NCBI GenBank assembly: GCA_964462135.1
Contig: CAYWWK010000005.1
Location: 24,537-88,536 of the forward strand
Source: MGBC163016 sp964462135
GTDB lineage: Bacteria; Actinomycetota; Coriobacteriia; Coriobacteriales; Eggerthellaceae
Direction: 5' to 3'
Length of the DNA: 64,000 nt
Each line of letters starts with the position of its first letter. Within the stretch, counting starts at the first letter, position 1. Position numbers and translations under genes: made by a program. Positions 41,931-51,902 of this stretch are shown here, piece after piece. Below the pieces are notes generated by a model that was not told the origin of the DNA, ran no database searches, and saw only the letters and a program-made list of their open reading frames with translations.

Positions 41931-43697
41931 GTGGCCAACAGCAGGCGCGGGGATAGGGAAACCGCCAGTCGAGGGGCACAGGCCGCTTCCAACATCGGCT
42001 CGGCTCTGACGGGCCTCATGGACAGCGAATCAGGTCAGAAGGCCTCTGCTACCTCGCGCCCCATGAGGTATGTCCGCATCATCTTCCTGGCCATCGCAGC
42101 AGTCTTCCTTCTGCGGTTGGTCTTCCTGCAGGTCATCGTGGCGCCACACTACACCGCCATGGCCGAAGAGAGCCGCACCATCAATTTCCCCGTGACTCCC
42201 AAACGGGGCACCATCTATGATCGCAACGGGCAGGTTCTTGCCGTGAGCGTTGACTGCACCACCATCTACTGCAACCCCTCTGAGGTTACCAATCCAAGCC
42301 ATGAGGCCGATATGCTGGCCATGGTCCTTGATGAGGACGCGGACTATTACGAGACGCTCCTCTCCCAAGAACCCAGCACGTTCGTCTACATCGAGCGCCA
42401 GGCCGACTTGGACAAGGCTGAGCGCATCAAGGAGATGGAACTGCCCGGCATCTACTTCATCGCTGATTCCCGGCGTGAATACCCCAATGGCGGGGTAGGA
42501 GGGCAGGTCATCGGCGTGTGTGATGTCGATGGCAACGGCATCACGGGCCTTGAGCTGCAATATGAGGAGCTTTTGCGCGGAACGCCGGGCAAGTACTCCG
42601 CTGAACGGGGAGAGAAGGGTGCTCCCATTCCAGGAGGCGTGCACGAGGACACGCCTGCGAAGGATGGCGAGGACATCATGGTCTCACTGGACATCCGCCT
42701 GCAGACCAAGATGGAAGAGGCGCTGGAGCAGGGTGTTCTTGCCTACGAGGGCAAGCAGGGATCATCAGTGGTGATCGATGGCGACACCGGCGAGATATAC
42801 GCCATCTGCTCATATCCCTATCTCGATCCTACCGATCGAGAGAACTCCATGATCGGCTCCGACAATCTCACGGCCATCACCCAAGCCTTCGAACCCGGCT
42901 CCATCTTCAAGTCGGTCTCTGCGCTCACGGTGCTTACGGAAGGGGCCGTCGAACCGGAGGATGTCATCTTCTGCCCGTCAGGGCTTGAGGCTGATGAGTA
43001 TGTCATCACTGACGCGCACGAGCGTCCTGATGTGGAGATGACCTTCGCTGAGATATTGAACCAGTCTTCGAACGTGGGCATTTCCCTTGCCACGGAAAAG
43101 GCCGGGTTCGACAAGCTCAACGCCATGATCGAACGGTTGAAGATCACTGAGAAGACGGGAGTTGACTACCCAGGTGAGGCGCAGGCGACCATGCCTGCGT
43201 TCAGCGAATGGGCCTACGTCACCGGATGCAACATCTCCTTCGGCCAAGGGCTGACGGCAACGCCTCTCACCATGGCTCGCTTCTATGGCATGGTTGCCTC
43301 CGATGGTCTGCTCTGCACGCCGCATTTCCTCATCTCAAAGCCTCAAAGTGGCGAATGGGAGGAATACGAGAGCGAACGCGTCATTGATGATCAGGAGGCT
43401 CTCGACAAGCTGAAATCCATGCTCAAGGGCGTCGTCCAAAGCGGTACGGGCACCGATGCGGCCATCGAGGGCTATGAGGTGGCCGGCAAGACGTCCACGG
43501 CGGAGATCGCTGAGAATGGAGGATATGCTGCCAGCCGATACAATCTGTGCTTCGCGGGCTTCATCGACAACTCCAATTCCAACCTCGCCTGCTTCGTCGC
43601 CGCCAACGACATCAACTATGAAGGGAAGATGGCCTCGGTCTTTCACGATATAATGCTCGAAGCGATAGACCTGTACAACATCGTCCCCGTCAAATAG
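41931..43697 (+). CDS. ftsI: septal peptidoglycan transpeptidase, PBP2/FtsI
   Basis: 588 residues. A membrane anchor (about 50-68) is followed by a dimer domain (PKRGTIYDRNGQVLAVS is typical) and a transpeptidase domain with all three motifs: SIFK with Ser324, SSN 379-381, and KTS from Lys520. It crosslinks septal peptidoglycan on the outer face of the membrane, working with FtsW. No PASTA domains are present, unlike many actinobacterial relatives. The start is GTG 41931, three bases after the ftsL stop. Confidence 0.95.
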   Translation: MANSRRGDRETASRGAQAASNIGSALTGLMDSESGQKASATSRPMRYVRIIFLAIAAVFLLRLVFLQVIVAPHYTAMAEESRTINFPVTPKRGTIYDRNGQVLAVSVDCTTIYCNPSEVTNPSHEADMLAMVLDEDADYYETLLSQEPSTFVYIERQADLDKAERIKEMELPGIYFIADSRREYPNGGVGGQVIGVCDVDGNGITGLELQYEELLRGTPGKYSAERGEKGAPIPGGVHEDTPAKDGEDIMVSLDIRLQTKMEEALEQGVLAYEGKQGSSVVIDGDTGEIYAICSYPYLDPTDRENSMIGSDNLTAITQAFEPGSIFKSVSALTVLTEGAVEPEDVIFCPSGLEADEYVITDAHERPDVEMTFAEILNQSSNVGISLATEKAGFDKLNAMIERLKITEKTGVDYPGEAQATMPAFSEWAYVTGCNISFGQGLTATPLTMARFYGMVASDGLLCTPHFLISKPQSGEWEEYESERVIDDQEALDKLKSMLKGVVQSGTGTDAAIEGYEVAGKTSTAEIAENGGYAASRYNLCFAGFIDNSNSNLACFVAANDINYEGKMASVFHDIMLEAIDLYNIVPVK

Positions 43698-43707
43698 GGA
43701 CTCACGT

Positions 43708-45219
43708 ATGGCAAGAAGCTGCGCAGACATATTCGCGAATATCGAACACGAGATCGTCGGCAATCCGAATGTGCCGGTGTGCGGCGTTGCCTTCAACAGC
43801 CAAGCCGTCAAGCCGGGGGATGCCTTCTTCTGCATCGTTGGCGGCGTGTCGGACGGTCACGCATATGCTCAGGCGGCCGTCGATGCAGGAGCCGCGGTCA
43901 TCGTCTGCGAACGGCCTCTTGAACTCACGCATGCCTCTTTGGTGACAATGGTGCAGGTGAAGGATGCGCGCAGAGCGCTTGCGGAAGCAGCCTGCGCCTT
44001 CTATGGGTTCCCTTCCCATCAGATGGACATCGTGGGCGTGACGGGCACCAATGGCAAGACCACGGTCACCCACCTTGTTGAGCACATGCTCCAAGCTGCC
44101 GGTTGGACTTGTGGGCTGATTGGCACCTGCGGATCTCGGGCCGCAGGTCATCCCGTCCCCAGCCTGCATACCACGCCTGAATCAGCTGACCTGCAGCGTA
44201 TCCTCGCGCTCATGCGTGATGAGGGATGCCAGGCGGTTGCCATGGAGGTGTCATCGCACGCCTTGAGTCTCGGACGTCCGTGGGGGACCCGGTTCGCCGT
44301 CACCGCATTCACCAACCTCACCCATGACCATCTGGACTATCACCACACCTTTGAGGCGTACTTCGACGCGAAGAGACTCCTGTTCTCAGACGCCTATCCT
44401 GCCAAGCGGGTGATCTCCACCTTCGGTGATGCGGGACGAAAGCTGGCATCCCAGTGCAAGGCGCAGGGGGATGAGGTCATCACGGTGGGGAAGGGTGCCA
44501 CAGATGACATCCGCCTGCTTTCCGTGGAGGGTTCCAGGATGGCCCCCGAGCTTGTTCTGGAGCTTTCTGCTCGCGTGTCCGCCGTATCCTCTCTCAAGGT
44601 GAGCCATTCGCTGCTTGGAAGCTTCAATACGGAGAACATCCTCGTGGCGCTGGGGTGTGTCATCGCCTTGGGCGTCGATCCCCTTCAGGCGGCTTCATCG
44701 CTTGCAACGGCTACGGCACCGCCGGGTCGGATGGAGCGGATTCTCGCCAAGCCGCATTTCGACTTTTCGGTCTACGTTGACTATGCGCATACCCCTGATG
44801 CCTTGGAGAAGGTCATTCGGTCAGCGAAGGAGGCGGCAGACAGGCGGGTGCTTCTGGTCTTTGGGTGCGAAGGAGACCGCGATCGCACGAAGCGCTCGGA
44901 GATGGCTGAGGTCTCCCTTCTGGCTGATGAGGTCTTTCTGACCAATGACAATGCCCATGGCGAATGCGTGCTGGACGTCATCGATGAGGTGAGCCGCGCT
45001 TTGCCGGGGGATGGACGCGTGCATATCCTTGCTGATCGCAAGGAAGCCATCCGTGCAGCCATCGATGCAGCTGATGGAGGAGATATCGTTCTTGTCTGTG
45101 GTCGTGGCCACGAGGACAAGATGATGTTCGGTGCCGATACCGTATTCTTCGATGACAGAGAAGAGGCACGCTATGCGTTGCTCATGCGTGCGGTTGCGGA
45201 TGGAGTTGAAGTCCGATGA
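43708..45219 (+). CDS. murE: UDP-MurNAc-tripeptide synthetase MurE
   Basis: 503 residues with three Mur ligase domains. The ATP loop GTNGKTT is at 113-119, EVSSHAL and the carbamylated Lys region FDAKRLLF are present, and the C-terminal domain has VYVDYAHTPDALEKV. MurE adds the third amino acid to the peptidoglycan stem. The specificity motif, DNPR in enzymes that add meso-diaminopimelate, reads DNAH here (414-417, DNAHGE), so the amino acid added cannot be assumed. The stop overlaps the murF start. Confidence 0.95.
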   Translation: MARSCADIFANIEHEIVGNPNVPVCGVAFNSQAVKPGDAFFCIVGGVSDGHAYAQAAVDAGAAVIVCERPLELTHASLVTMVQVKDARRALAEAACAFYGFPSHQMDIVGVTGTNGKTTVTHLVEHMLQAAGWTCGLIGTCGSRAAGHPVPSLHTTPESADLQRILALMRDEGCQAVAMEVSSHALSLGRPWGTRFAVTAFTNLTHDHLDYHHTFEAYFDAKRLLFSDAYPAKRVISTFGDAGRKLASQCKAQGDEVITVGKGATDDIRLLSVEGSRMAPELVLELSARVSAVSSLKVSHSLLGSFNTENILVALGCVIALGVDPLQAASSLATATAPPGRMERILAKPHFDFSVYVDYAHTPDALEKVIRSAKEAADRRVLLVFGCEGDRDRTKRSEMAEVSLLADEVFLTNDNAHGECVLDVIDEVSRALPGDGRVHILADRKEAIRAAIDAADGGDIVLVCGRGHEDKMMFGADTVFFDDREEARYALLMRAVADGVEVR

Positions 45220-46724
45220 GGTTGAATGCCAAGCAGATCGCCCTGTCAACGGGAGGGGATTTCCTCGTTGAGCCCATTGATGCCTCCGAGGTGCTCACCT
45301 CCATCTCATTGGATTCGCGTCAGATAAGCCCCGGTGCCCTGTATGTCGCCATCTCAGGTGCGCGGGTTGATGGTCACGACTTCATTGAAGCCGCCCTGCG
45401 CTCAGGTGCCATGGCGGTTTTGGTGAGCGAACCGGTAAGCAGCTCCTGCAAGCTTCTCGCGAAGGAGTTGGGAGCAGCCATCATCGCGGTGCCCAACACC
45501 GAGCACGCGGTGACCGACATCGCTTCAGCATGGCGTGATCACCTCAGTGCGAAGGTGATCGCGGTGACGGGTTCGGTTGGCAAGACCACGACGAAGAACC
45601 TCATCCGTGATGTCGTCTCATGCAAGTTCAAGACGTGCGCCACGCAGGGAAACCAGAACAATGAGCTGGGTGGTCCTCTGACCGTGCTTGCGGCAGACCC
45701 CACTGATGAGGTCCTGGTCATGGAGATGGGGATGGATGGCCCCGGACAGATCCAGGCGCTCTGCCGCATGGCCAAGCCGGAGTGGGGAGTCATCACGAAT
45801 GTGGGCGAGTCCCATATCGAGATGCTTGGCAGCCAGGAGAACATCGCACGGGCGAAGGCGGAATTGCTGGCTGATCTTCCAGAAGGGGTGGGCCGGGCTT
45901 TCCTGAATGCCCAAGATGAATACACGCCCTTTCTGGAGAAGGTCTCGAACCTGCAGATGCGCAAGGTTGAGGTGTGCCTCTACGATGCAGCCGGCAGGAC
46001 AGATGCCCAGGAGGCTGCCGTCAGCCAGGCTGTCCAGCTTGCGTGGGCTGAAGAGGTGTCCTTGGACGGGGAGGGGCGTCCCGCCTTCATCCTCTGCCTG
46101 AAGGGCTTCCGAGACGAGACGGTTGCCGGCCCCACGCTGTTCGATATGGAACCAGACGTCGAGCGCGTTTCAGTGCGCCTGGGTTTGCGTGGGGAGCACA
46201 ATGTGGGCAATGCTCTTGCCGCAGCGGCGGTGGGCCGTGCATTGGGCATTCTTCCCGAACAGATTGCGGAGGCCCTGGGCAGTTCCATGCCAGAGGCTGG
46301 TCGTCAGGAGATGCTTCGAGCCCGTGATGGGTTCTTGGTGATCAATGATGCCTACAATGCCAGCCCCGATTCCATGCGTGCTTCGCTGCTCATGCTGGCT
46401 TCCATGGATGTCGTGGGTCATCGGGTGGCCGTGTTGGGCGATATGGGCGAACTGGGAGACTATGCTGAGCCGTGCCATCTTGGCGTGGGTGCTTCGGTGG
46501 CGGAAGCGGGGATGGACAGGCTGGTGTGCGTGGGTACGCTCAGCCGTCTCATTGCCCAAGGAGCTAAAGAGGCGGGCATGGACCCGAATCGCATCGTCTG
46601 CGTTGACTCCATAGGGGGCGCGCTGGAAGAATTGGAGGGCTCCCTGTCTTCGGCCGATGTCGTGCTGGTCAAGGCCTCGAACTTCATGGGTCTTTCGCGT
46701 CTGGCAGAGGGGTTGGCAAGCTAG
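45216..46724 (+). CDS. murF: UDP-MurNAc-tripeptide--D-Ala-D-Ala ligase MurF
   Basis: 502 residues. The ATP loop is VTGSVGKTTTKNLI (about 110), followed by the Mur ligase sequence ATQGNQNNELGGPLTV, MEMGMDGPGQI, the central GEHNVGNALAA and the C-terminal VINDAYNASPDSMRAS and AVLGDMGELGD. It attaches D-Ala-D-Ala to complete the UDP-MurNAc-pentapeptide in the cytoplasm. It overlaps murE by 4 bp and directly abuts mraY. Confidence 0.96.
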   Translation: MRLNAKQIALSTGGDFLVEPIDASEVLTSISLDSRQISPGALYVAISGARVDGHDFIEAALRSGAMAVLVSEPVSSSCKLLAKELGAAIIAVPNTEHAVTDIASAWRDHLSAKVIAVTGSVGKTTTKNLIRDVVSCKFKTCATQGNQNNELGGPLTVLAADPTDEVLVMEMGMDGPGQIQALCRMAKPEWGVITNVGESHIEMLGSQENIARAKAELLADLPEGVGRAFLNAQDEYTPFLEKVSNLQMRKVEVCLYDAAGRTDAQEAAVSQAVQLAWAEEVSLDGEGRPAFILCLKGFRDETVAGPTLFDMEPDVERVSVRLGLRGEHNVGNALAAAAVGRALGILPEQIAEALGSSMPEAGRQEMLRARDGFLVINDAYNASPDSMRASLLMLASMDVVGHRVAVLGDMGELGDYAEPCHLGVGASVAEAGMDRLVCVGTLSRLIAQGAKEAGMDPNRIVCVDSIGGALEELEGSLSSADVVLVKASNFMGLSRLAEGLAS

Positions 46725-47774
46725 ATGTTCTCCTACTTCGAACATTACCCCACCTTCCTCGTGTTCATGGCGGTGCTGATCGCCCTTCTGGTGGTCATCA
46801 TCTTGACGCCGTTTTTGATCAGGTTGCTGAAGGCGGAGCATATTGGACAACAGGTGCGTGACGACGGTCCGCAGACCCATTTGGTGAAGAGCGGTACTCC
46901 CACCATGGGCGGTATCGTGATGCTCGTGGCGGTGGCAGCGGCAACCTTCATCGTGGGCGTGCCTGACCCTGAGACATATCTGCTTTTGGGGACAGTGCTT
47001 CTCACGGGTCTTCTGGGGCTGGTGGATGACATCTCCAGCATCGCCCATGCCCGCTCGCTCGGGTTGACTCCGGCAGCGAAGCTCATCTTCCAGTTCCTGA
47101 TCTCGCTGATGTTCATCCTCTGCGCGGTGAACATCCTTGATGTGTCCCCAGTGGTCGACATTCCCTTCGTGTGTCAACTTGATCTGGGCATCTGGACCAC
47201 GAACATCCCACTGGGCGCGGACGGTTCCCTTTCCATTCCGTGGCTCTACGTCATCTTCGATCTCATTCTGCTGATGGGTCTGTCCAATGCGGTGAACCTG
47301 ACCGATGGCTTGGATGGGTTGGCATCGGGCACCGTCATGATGGTGATGATCGTCATGGCGGCCATTGCGTATCGGGAGAACCTGCTGGAACCCGCCATCT
47401 TCTCTGCGGCCATCGCAGGTGCCTGCGTGGGGTTCCTCTGGTACAACTCGCATCCCGCTGACATCTTCATGGGAGACACCGGTTCCCTTGCCTTGGGCCA
47501 GGCCCTTGGCTGCCTTGCCGTCGTCACGAAGACGGAATTCATCGTTATCATCATCGGTGGCCTGTTCGTTGCCGAGGCGCTTTCCGTCATCATCCAGGTC
47601 GTCCATTTCCAACGCACGGGCAATCGCGTGTTCCTGATGGCGCCGCTCCATCATCACTTCGAGAAGAAGGGCTGGAGCGAAACGAAGGTTGTCGTGCGCT
47701 TCTGGATCATCTCCGGGCTGCTTGCGGCCTGCGGGTTCGTTCTCTACTTCTCCAGTTCGTTGGTAATCTCATAA
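46725..47774 (+). CDS. mraY: phospho-MurNAc-pentapeptide transferase MraY
   Basis: 349 residues with about ten membrane helices. Conserved catalytic stretches are GLVDDISSIAHARSLGL (Asp pair binding magnesium), SNAVNLTDGLDGLASGTV and the C-terminal HHHFEKKGWSETKVV. It makes lipid I from UDP-MurNAc-pentapeptide and undecaprenyl phosphate on the inner face of the membrane. The ATG follows the murF stop directly without its own clear ribosome site, so it is translationally coupled. Confidence 0.97.
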   Translation: MFSYFEHYPTFLVFMAVLIALLVVIILTPFLIRLLKAEHIGQQVRDDGPQTHLVKSGTPTMGGIVMLVAVAAATFIVGVPDPETYLLLGTVLLTGLLGLVDDISSIAHARSLGLTPAAKLIFQFLISLMFILCAVNILDVSPVVDIPFVCQLDLGIWTTNIPLGADGSLSIPWLYVIFDLILLMGLSNAVNLTDGLDGLASGTVMMVMIVMAAIAYRENLLEPAIFSAAIAGACVGFLWYNSHPADIFMGDTGSLALGQALGCLAVVTKTEFIVIIIGGLFVAEALSVIIQVVHFQRTGNRVFLMAPLHHHFEKKGWSETKVVVRFWIISGLLAACGFVLYFSSSLVIS

Positions 47775-47786
47775 GGGGCTTATCCT

Positions 47787-49334
47787 ATGGGTGAGAGCAA
47801 GATCATGCTGATCGAAGGCAGGCGGTTCGCTCCCTTGTGCTTGGGGAATGTGTGCGTGTTGGGGCTGGGCGTTTCTGGCTCAGCCGTCGTCGATTATCTG
47901 CTGGATCAGCCCGATGGGAGGGTGCGGTCGATCACCGTCTTTCCGGGATCCGCTCCGGTCCCCGATCCGTTGCTTTCCAGGCTTGAACAGGCGGAAGTGA
48001 GCGTCATCGGTGGCGAGAAGGTGCACGGTCGGTTCGACCTCTGCATCGCAAGCCCCGGCATCTCCGATCAGGGCGAGTTCTACCAGACGGCCCTGGCGGC
48101 CTCCGCTGATCTTATCAGCGAGGTGGAGCTTGCGTGGCGGGAGAGCGCAAGCGACGCTGTGTGGGTGGGAGTCACAGGTACCAATGGGAAAACCACGACA
48201 ACGGCCCTTCTGGCCCATGTACTCTGCGAAGCCGGCTTCTCAGCGGTTGCCTGCGGCAATATCGGAGATGCCTGCATCCATGCGGTAGCCGCTGATGCCA
48301 TGGATGCTTCCCGCACGCCGCAATCCGCTTTCGAATCCTGTGCGCATCCGTCGCATGCGCGTCGCGTGTATGTGGCCGAAGTCTCCTCCTATCAGCTGGC
48401 CAGCATCAAGCGGTTCGCGCCAGAGGTGGGAATCTTTCTGGGGGTCACACCTGATCATCTGAGCTGGCATGGCAGCTTTAAGGCCTATGCCTCAGCGAAG
48501 TGGAACATGCTGGAATCCATCGAGGCCGCAGGAGGCTGCGCTGTTGTGGATGCCACCAACGAGGTGGCGCGCGAACAGGTAAAGCGTCTGCGCAAGGCCG
48601 ATGCCTCCTCAGGGTTCACCTATATTCCTTTGGGGGCGAAGGCGGGCATGCGGGCAGACATGCGCGAGGTGTGCGGTGCTGCCAACGCCGCCTTCTTGGA
48701 TGAGGCGAATCACCTGCATGCGGCCTATCAGGAGGGGGAATACGTTCTTGCTGGCAGGGACGACCTCAAGATCAAGGGTGATCACAACGTGGTGAATGCC
48801 TTGGCGGCCGCAGCGGCTGCCATCGCGCTGGGTGCCGATGGTCAGGATGTCACCCGCGCCCTCATCGCGTTCAGGCCCCTGGAGCATCGGATAGAGCCGG
48901 TGGGCGAGGTGGCGAAGGTGGGTTTCTACAATGATTCCAAGGCCACCAATGTGGATGCCACGCTGGTGGCGCTCACGGCATTCCCCACCCATCCGCTCAT
49001 CGTGATGCTGGGAGGGCGCGACAAGATGGGTCCTCTTGAAGGTCTGGTCGATGCCTGTCGTGCACATGCGAAGGCCGTCGTCCTCTTCGGAGAAGCGGCT
49101 GCGCGCTTCCAGGACGCCTTCCGTGCGCGCTCAGGTAACGCGACGGATCATCTGCAGGTTCTCTGCGTCCGCACCTTCGACGAGGCATTCGACAAGGCGG
49201 TGAGCGTGGCCTGTCCGGGAGACGTGGTCCTGCTCTCACCGGCATGCGCCTCATTCGATGAATTCTCCTCTTTCGAAGAGCGAGGTCGGCATTTCAAATC
49301 ATTGGTGACGGCCCTTGGGCGCACGAACGTGTAG
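47787..49334 (+). CDS. murD: UDP-MurNAc-L-Ala--D-Glu ligase MurD
   Basis: 515 residues, a little longer than usual because of an insertion rich in Ala and His after the ATP site. N-terminal Rossmann-like GLGVSGSAVVDYLL, ATP loop GTNGKTTTTALLAHVL (about 132), VAEVSSYQLASIKRF, KGDHNVVNALAAA, and FYNDSKATNVDATLVAL with LGGRDKMG near the end. It adds D-Glu to UDP-MurNAc-L-Ala. AAGGGG lies before the ATG. Confidence 0.95.
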   Translation: MGESKIMLIEGRRFAPLCLGNVCVLGLGVSGSAVVDYLLDQPDGRVRSITVFPGSAPVPDPLLSRLEQAEVSVIGGEKVHGRFDLCIASPGISDQGEFYQTALAASADLISEVELAWRESASDAVWVGVTGTNGKTTTTALLAHVLCEAGFSAVACGNIGDACIHAVAADAMDASRTPQSAFESCAHPSHARRVYVAEVSSYQLASIKRFAPEVGIFLGVTPDHLSWHGSFKAYASAKWNMLESIEAAGGCAVVDATNEVAREQVKRLRKADASSGFTYIPLGAKAGMRADMREVCGAANAAFLDEANHLHAAYQEGEYVLAGRDDLKIKGDHNVVNALAAAAAAIALGADGQDVTRALIAFRPLEHRIEPVGEVAKVGFYNDSKATNVDATLVALTAFPTHPLIVMLGGRDKMGPLEGLVDACRAHAKAVVLFGEAAARFQDAFRARSGNATDHLQVLCVRTFDEAFDKAVSVACPGDVVLLSPACASFDEFSSFEERGRHFKSLVTALGRTNV

Positions 49335-49352
49335 GGACTGCAGGCTCTTCTG

Positions 49353-50561
49353 ATGGCAATGCGCACAGACAGGCATACTTCCTCCCGCTCAGAGGCACGT
49401 CCCGCTTCCGAGACGAAGGTGGCCAGCATCATCTTGTTGGCTTCGGTCTTCGCGTTGGTGATCGTGGGGTTGGTGATGGTGTTCTCGGCCACCTCCGCCG
49501 ATCTCTCAGCGCAGGGGAAGAACCCCTATGGTGATGTCATCAGTCAGGCGGCCTACGTGGCCATCGGGATCGTTGCCTGCGTGATCACATGGCAGCTCAT
49601 TCCCTATCATGCTTGGGCTGATCGTCTGACGTGGGTGTTCTGGGGCTTCTGCATGGTGCTGCTGCTCCTTACCTTCATCGCTGGCACTGAGGTCAACGGC
49701 GCGAAGCGTTGGCTCTATATCGGTCCTATCGGCATGCAGCCCTCCGAATTCATCAAGGTGGCGCTTCTGCTGATGACCATCCGCATCGCCTATCGCTTCC
49801 AGATAGGAGAGATCGACTTCTGGCTTTCCGTCATCGAACTGGTCATTCTCATCGCTGCTCCTCTGGGGTTCATGTACCTGACGCAATCCGACCTGGGTAC
49901 GACGCTCATCTGCGCAGTGGGCATCTTCGCGGTCCTGTGGATAGGCGGGTTTCCTGCCTGGTCGCTGGTGGCCATCGCCGCCTTGGGCGTTTTGGCGGTG
50001 GTGGGTGGCACGCTGGGCAGCGGATATCGGTCCAACCGCTTCGTGTATCTGGATCCCTGGAATGACGGCGAAGGGGGCCTAGGCTCAGGCTACAACATCA
50101 TCCGCTCCTATTTCGCCCTTGCCGAAGGGGGCCTGTTTGGTGTGGGCATCGGCAATTCCCATGAGAAATACCAATACCTCTTCGCTTCTGATTCCGACTT
50201 CATCTTCGCGGTATTGGGTGAGGAGATGGGACTGGTGGGGGCATTGGCGGTCATCGGTCTGTTCCTGCTGTTCCTCTTCGCATCCCTCAAGATATCCAGC
50301 GGCGCTTCGGACAACCTTGGGTCCATGATTGCCGGCGGCTGCGCCATCATGCTGGTCTTCCAGGCCTTCCTGAACATCGGTTGTGCCATTGGGGTGTTTC
50401 CCACCACCGGCAAGCCGCTGCCTTTCATCTCATCCGGTGGAACGTCGGTCATCTCATCGCTGTTCATCGTTGGGCTCATCCTGTCAGTCCAACATGCCTC
50501 TGCACCTGATCGGTCATTCGACAAAGCCCGGGACGACCTTCGAGTCATCCGGAATCGATGA
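49353..50561 (+). CDS. ftsW: septal peptidoglycan polymerase FtsW
   Basis: 402 residues and ten membrane helices of the SEDS family. Conserved stretches are VMVFSATSADLSAQ, NGAKRWLYIGPIGMQPSEF, LTQSDLGTTLICAVGIF, the catalytic-loop region with AEGGLFGVGIGNSHEKYQYL, and PTTGKPLPFISSGGTSVIS. It polymerises glycan strands from lipid II at the septum with FtsI. The ATG is 19 bp after murD without a strong ribosome site. Confidence 0.96.
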   Translation: MAMRTDRHTSSRSEARPASETKVASIILLASVFALVIVGLVMVFSATSADLSAQGKNPYGDVISQAAYVAIGIVACVITWQLIPYHAWADRLTWVFWGFCMVLLLLTFIAGTEVNGAKRWLYIGPIGMQPSEFIKVALLLMTIRIAYRFQIGEIDFWLSVIELVILIAAPLGFMYLTQSDLGTTLICAVGIFAVLWIGGFPAWSLVAIAALGVLAVVGGTLGSGYRSNRFVYLDPWNDGEGGLGSGYNIIRSYFALAEGGLFGVGIGNSHEKYQYLFASDSDFIFAVLGEEMGLVGALAVIGLFLLFLFASLKISSGASDNLGSMIAGGCAIMLVFQAFLNIGCAIGVFPTTGKPLPFISSGGTSVISSLFIVGLILSVQHASAPDRSFDKARDDLRVIRNR

Positions 50562-50572
50562 GGAGGAAGACC

Positions 50573-51679
50573 ATGCCCAGAATCTGTGTGCTGACCGGTG
50601 GTGGAACGGCAGGGCATATCTATCCGGCCCTTGCCTTGGCTGAGCATCTGGAAGGGCGGGGCTGGCGGGTTCTCTATGCGGGCACACCCCAAGGGGTGGA
50701 GGCGCGCCTTGCTCCTGAGGCGGGCATTCCCTTCGAGGCCTTCGAAGCGACAGGCTTCGACCGTTCGCACCCCCTCACGCTCATCTCCGGTCTGATTCGC
50801 ATCCAGAAGAGCACGCGCAGGGCGGTGCAGTGGCTGAAGCGGGTGAGGCCTGATGTGGTGGTTGGTTTCGGGGGGTACGTGTCCATACCGGTCGTGAGGG
50901 CAGCGGAGAAGCTGGGCATTCCAGTGGTGATCCACGAACAGAATTCCGTCATGGGCATGGCGAACAAGGCGGCGGCGAAGCATGCCCAAGCGGTCTGCCT
51001 CACCTACGACCAGACACGTTCGAGCGTGCCTGAAGGAGTGCACGTGGAGATCACGGGTAACCCGGTGCGGATGAGCGTCATGTGCGCCATGCGTGAACCG
51101 TCCCGAAAGCTCTTCGGCATCCCTGAATCCTCCACGATGCTGCTGGTCTTCGGTGGCAGCTTGGGCGCACGCCACATCAACCAGGCTCTCGTCGCCCTGA
51201 AGGATGAGCTTCTTGCACGCAGTGACCTCTTCGTGATGCACATCGCTGGCCCCAAGGAATGGGAGGCGACCAAAGAGGCGCTTGCGCTCACCCCTGATCA
51301 AGAGCAGCGCTATCAGCTTTTGGATTATCAGGACAGGATGCCAGAGGCCATGGCAGCGGCTGATGCCATCGTCTCACGTGCCGGTGCCACCTCGCTCGCT
51401 GAGATATCAGCGCGCAGGATACCGGCCATCCTCGTTCCCTTCCCCTATGCCACCGCCGATCATCAGACCATCAACGCGCAGGCTTGGGTGGCATCTGGGG
51501 CGGCGCTCATGATCCCTGATGATGAGGTGGAAGGGGAGGGCTTCCGTGAAGCGGTGCTTCGCCTCGTCGATGACCCCGCGCTGCGTCAGACGATGCATGA
51601 CAGCGCTGGCGCCGCCGATTCGCTCACAGCCGCAAAACGCCTGGCCGACGTCGTCGAATCCCTTCTCCCCACGGCGTAA
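50573..51679 (+). CDS. murG: lipid II synthase MurG (GlcNAc transferase)
   Basis: 368 residues. GT28 features: CVLTGGGTAGHIYPALALAE at the start, GFGGYVSIPVVRAAEKLGIP, VIHEQNSVMGMANK, a second-domain GGSLGARHINQAL and the UDP-GlcNAc site ISRAGATSLAE-like VSRAGATSLAEISA. It converts lipid I to lipid II on the inner face of the membrane. ATG 50573 has AGGAGGA upstream, placed within the end region after ftsW. It is followed by an insertion of hairpin repeats before murC. Confidence 0.96.
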   Translation: MPRICVLTGGGTAGHIYPALALAEHLEGRGWRVLYAGTPQGVEARLAPEAGIPFEAFEATGFDRSHPLTLISGLIRIQKSTRRAVQWLKRVRPDVVVGFGGYVSIPVVRAAEKLGIPVVIHEQNSVMGMANKAAAKHAQAVCLTYDQTRSSVPEGVHVEITGNPVRMSVMCAMREPSRKLFGIPESSTMLLVFGGSLGARHINQALVALKDELLARSDLFVMHIAGPKEWEATKEALALTPDQEQRYQLLDYQDRMPEAMAAADAIVSRAGATSLAEISARRIPAILVPFPYATADHQTINAQAWVASGAALMIPDDEVEGEGFREAVLRLVDDPALRQTMHDSAGAADSLTAAKRLADVVESLLPTA

Positions 51680-51724
51680 GACATCGCATCGGGGGGTGTG
51701 CGCTTGCAGTGTAAGTCGTCCTTT

Positions 51725-51902
51725 GTAGCGTAAGGCGTCCGCGCAGCGGCGCCTTGCCCCATCCGGATGAACTCCACAGCGCCTGCGTCCCCCTTCGCAA
51801 GCTAAAGCTTGCGCTACGAAAGGCATAGCGGAAGTCGTCTGCAAAACGGCGCCTTGCCCCACCCGAATGAGGGTCGCGCGTACCGCAGCGTGCGGCTTGC
51901 CA
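51725..51902. repeat. GTAGCG hairpin repeats inside the dcw cluster
   Basis: Copy one (51725-51765) has arms AAGGCG and CGCCTT and tail GCCCCATCCGGA. An inverted simple hairpin lies at 51790-51822 with arms CGCAAGC and GCTTGCG. A third copy (51825-51865) keeps the tail GCCCCACCCG but its stem is imperfect. A partial copy ends near 51902. They separate murG from murC, the only gap of this size inside the cluster apart from the one before ftsZ. Confidence 0.83.

Noticed and set aside
46170..47657. A 495-codon minus-strand frame across murF and mraY
   Set aside because: It is His-, Gln- and Arg-rich, antisense to two certain genes, and has no family resemblance.
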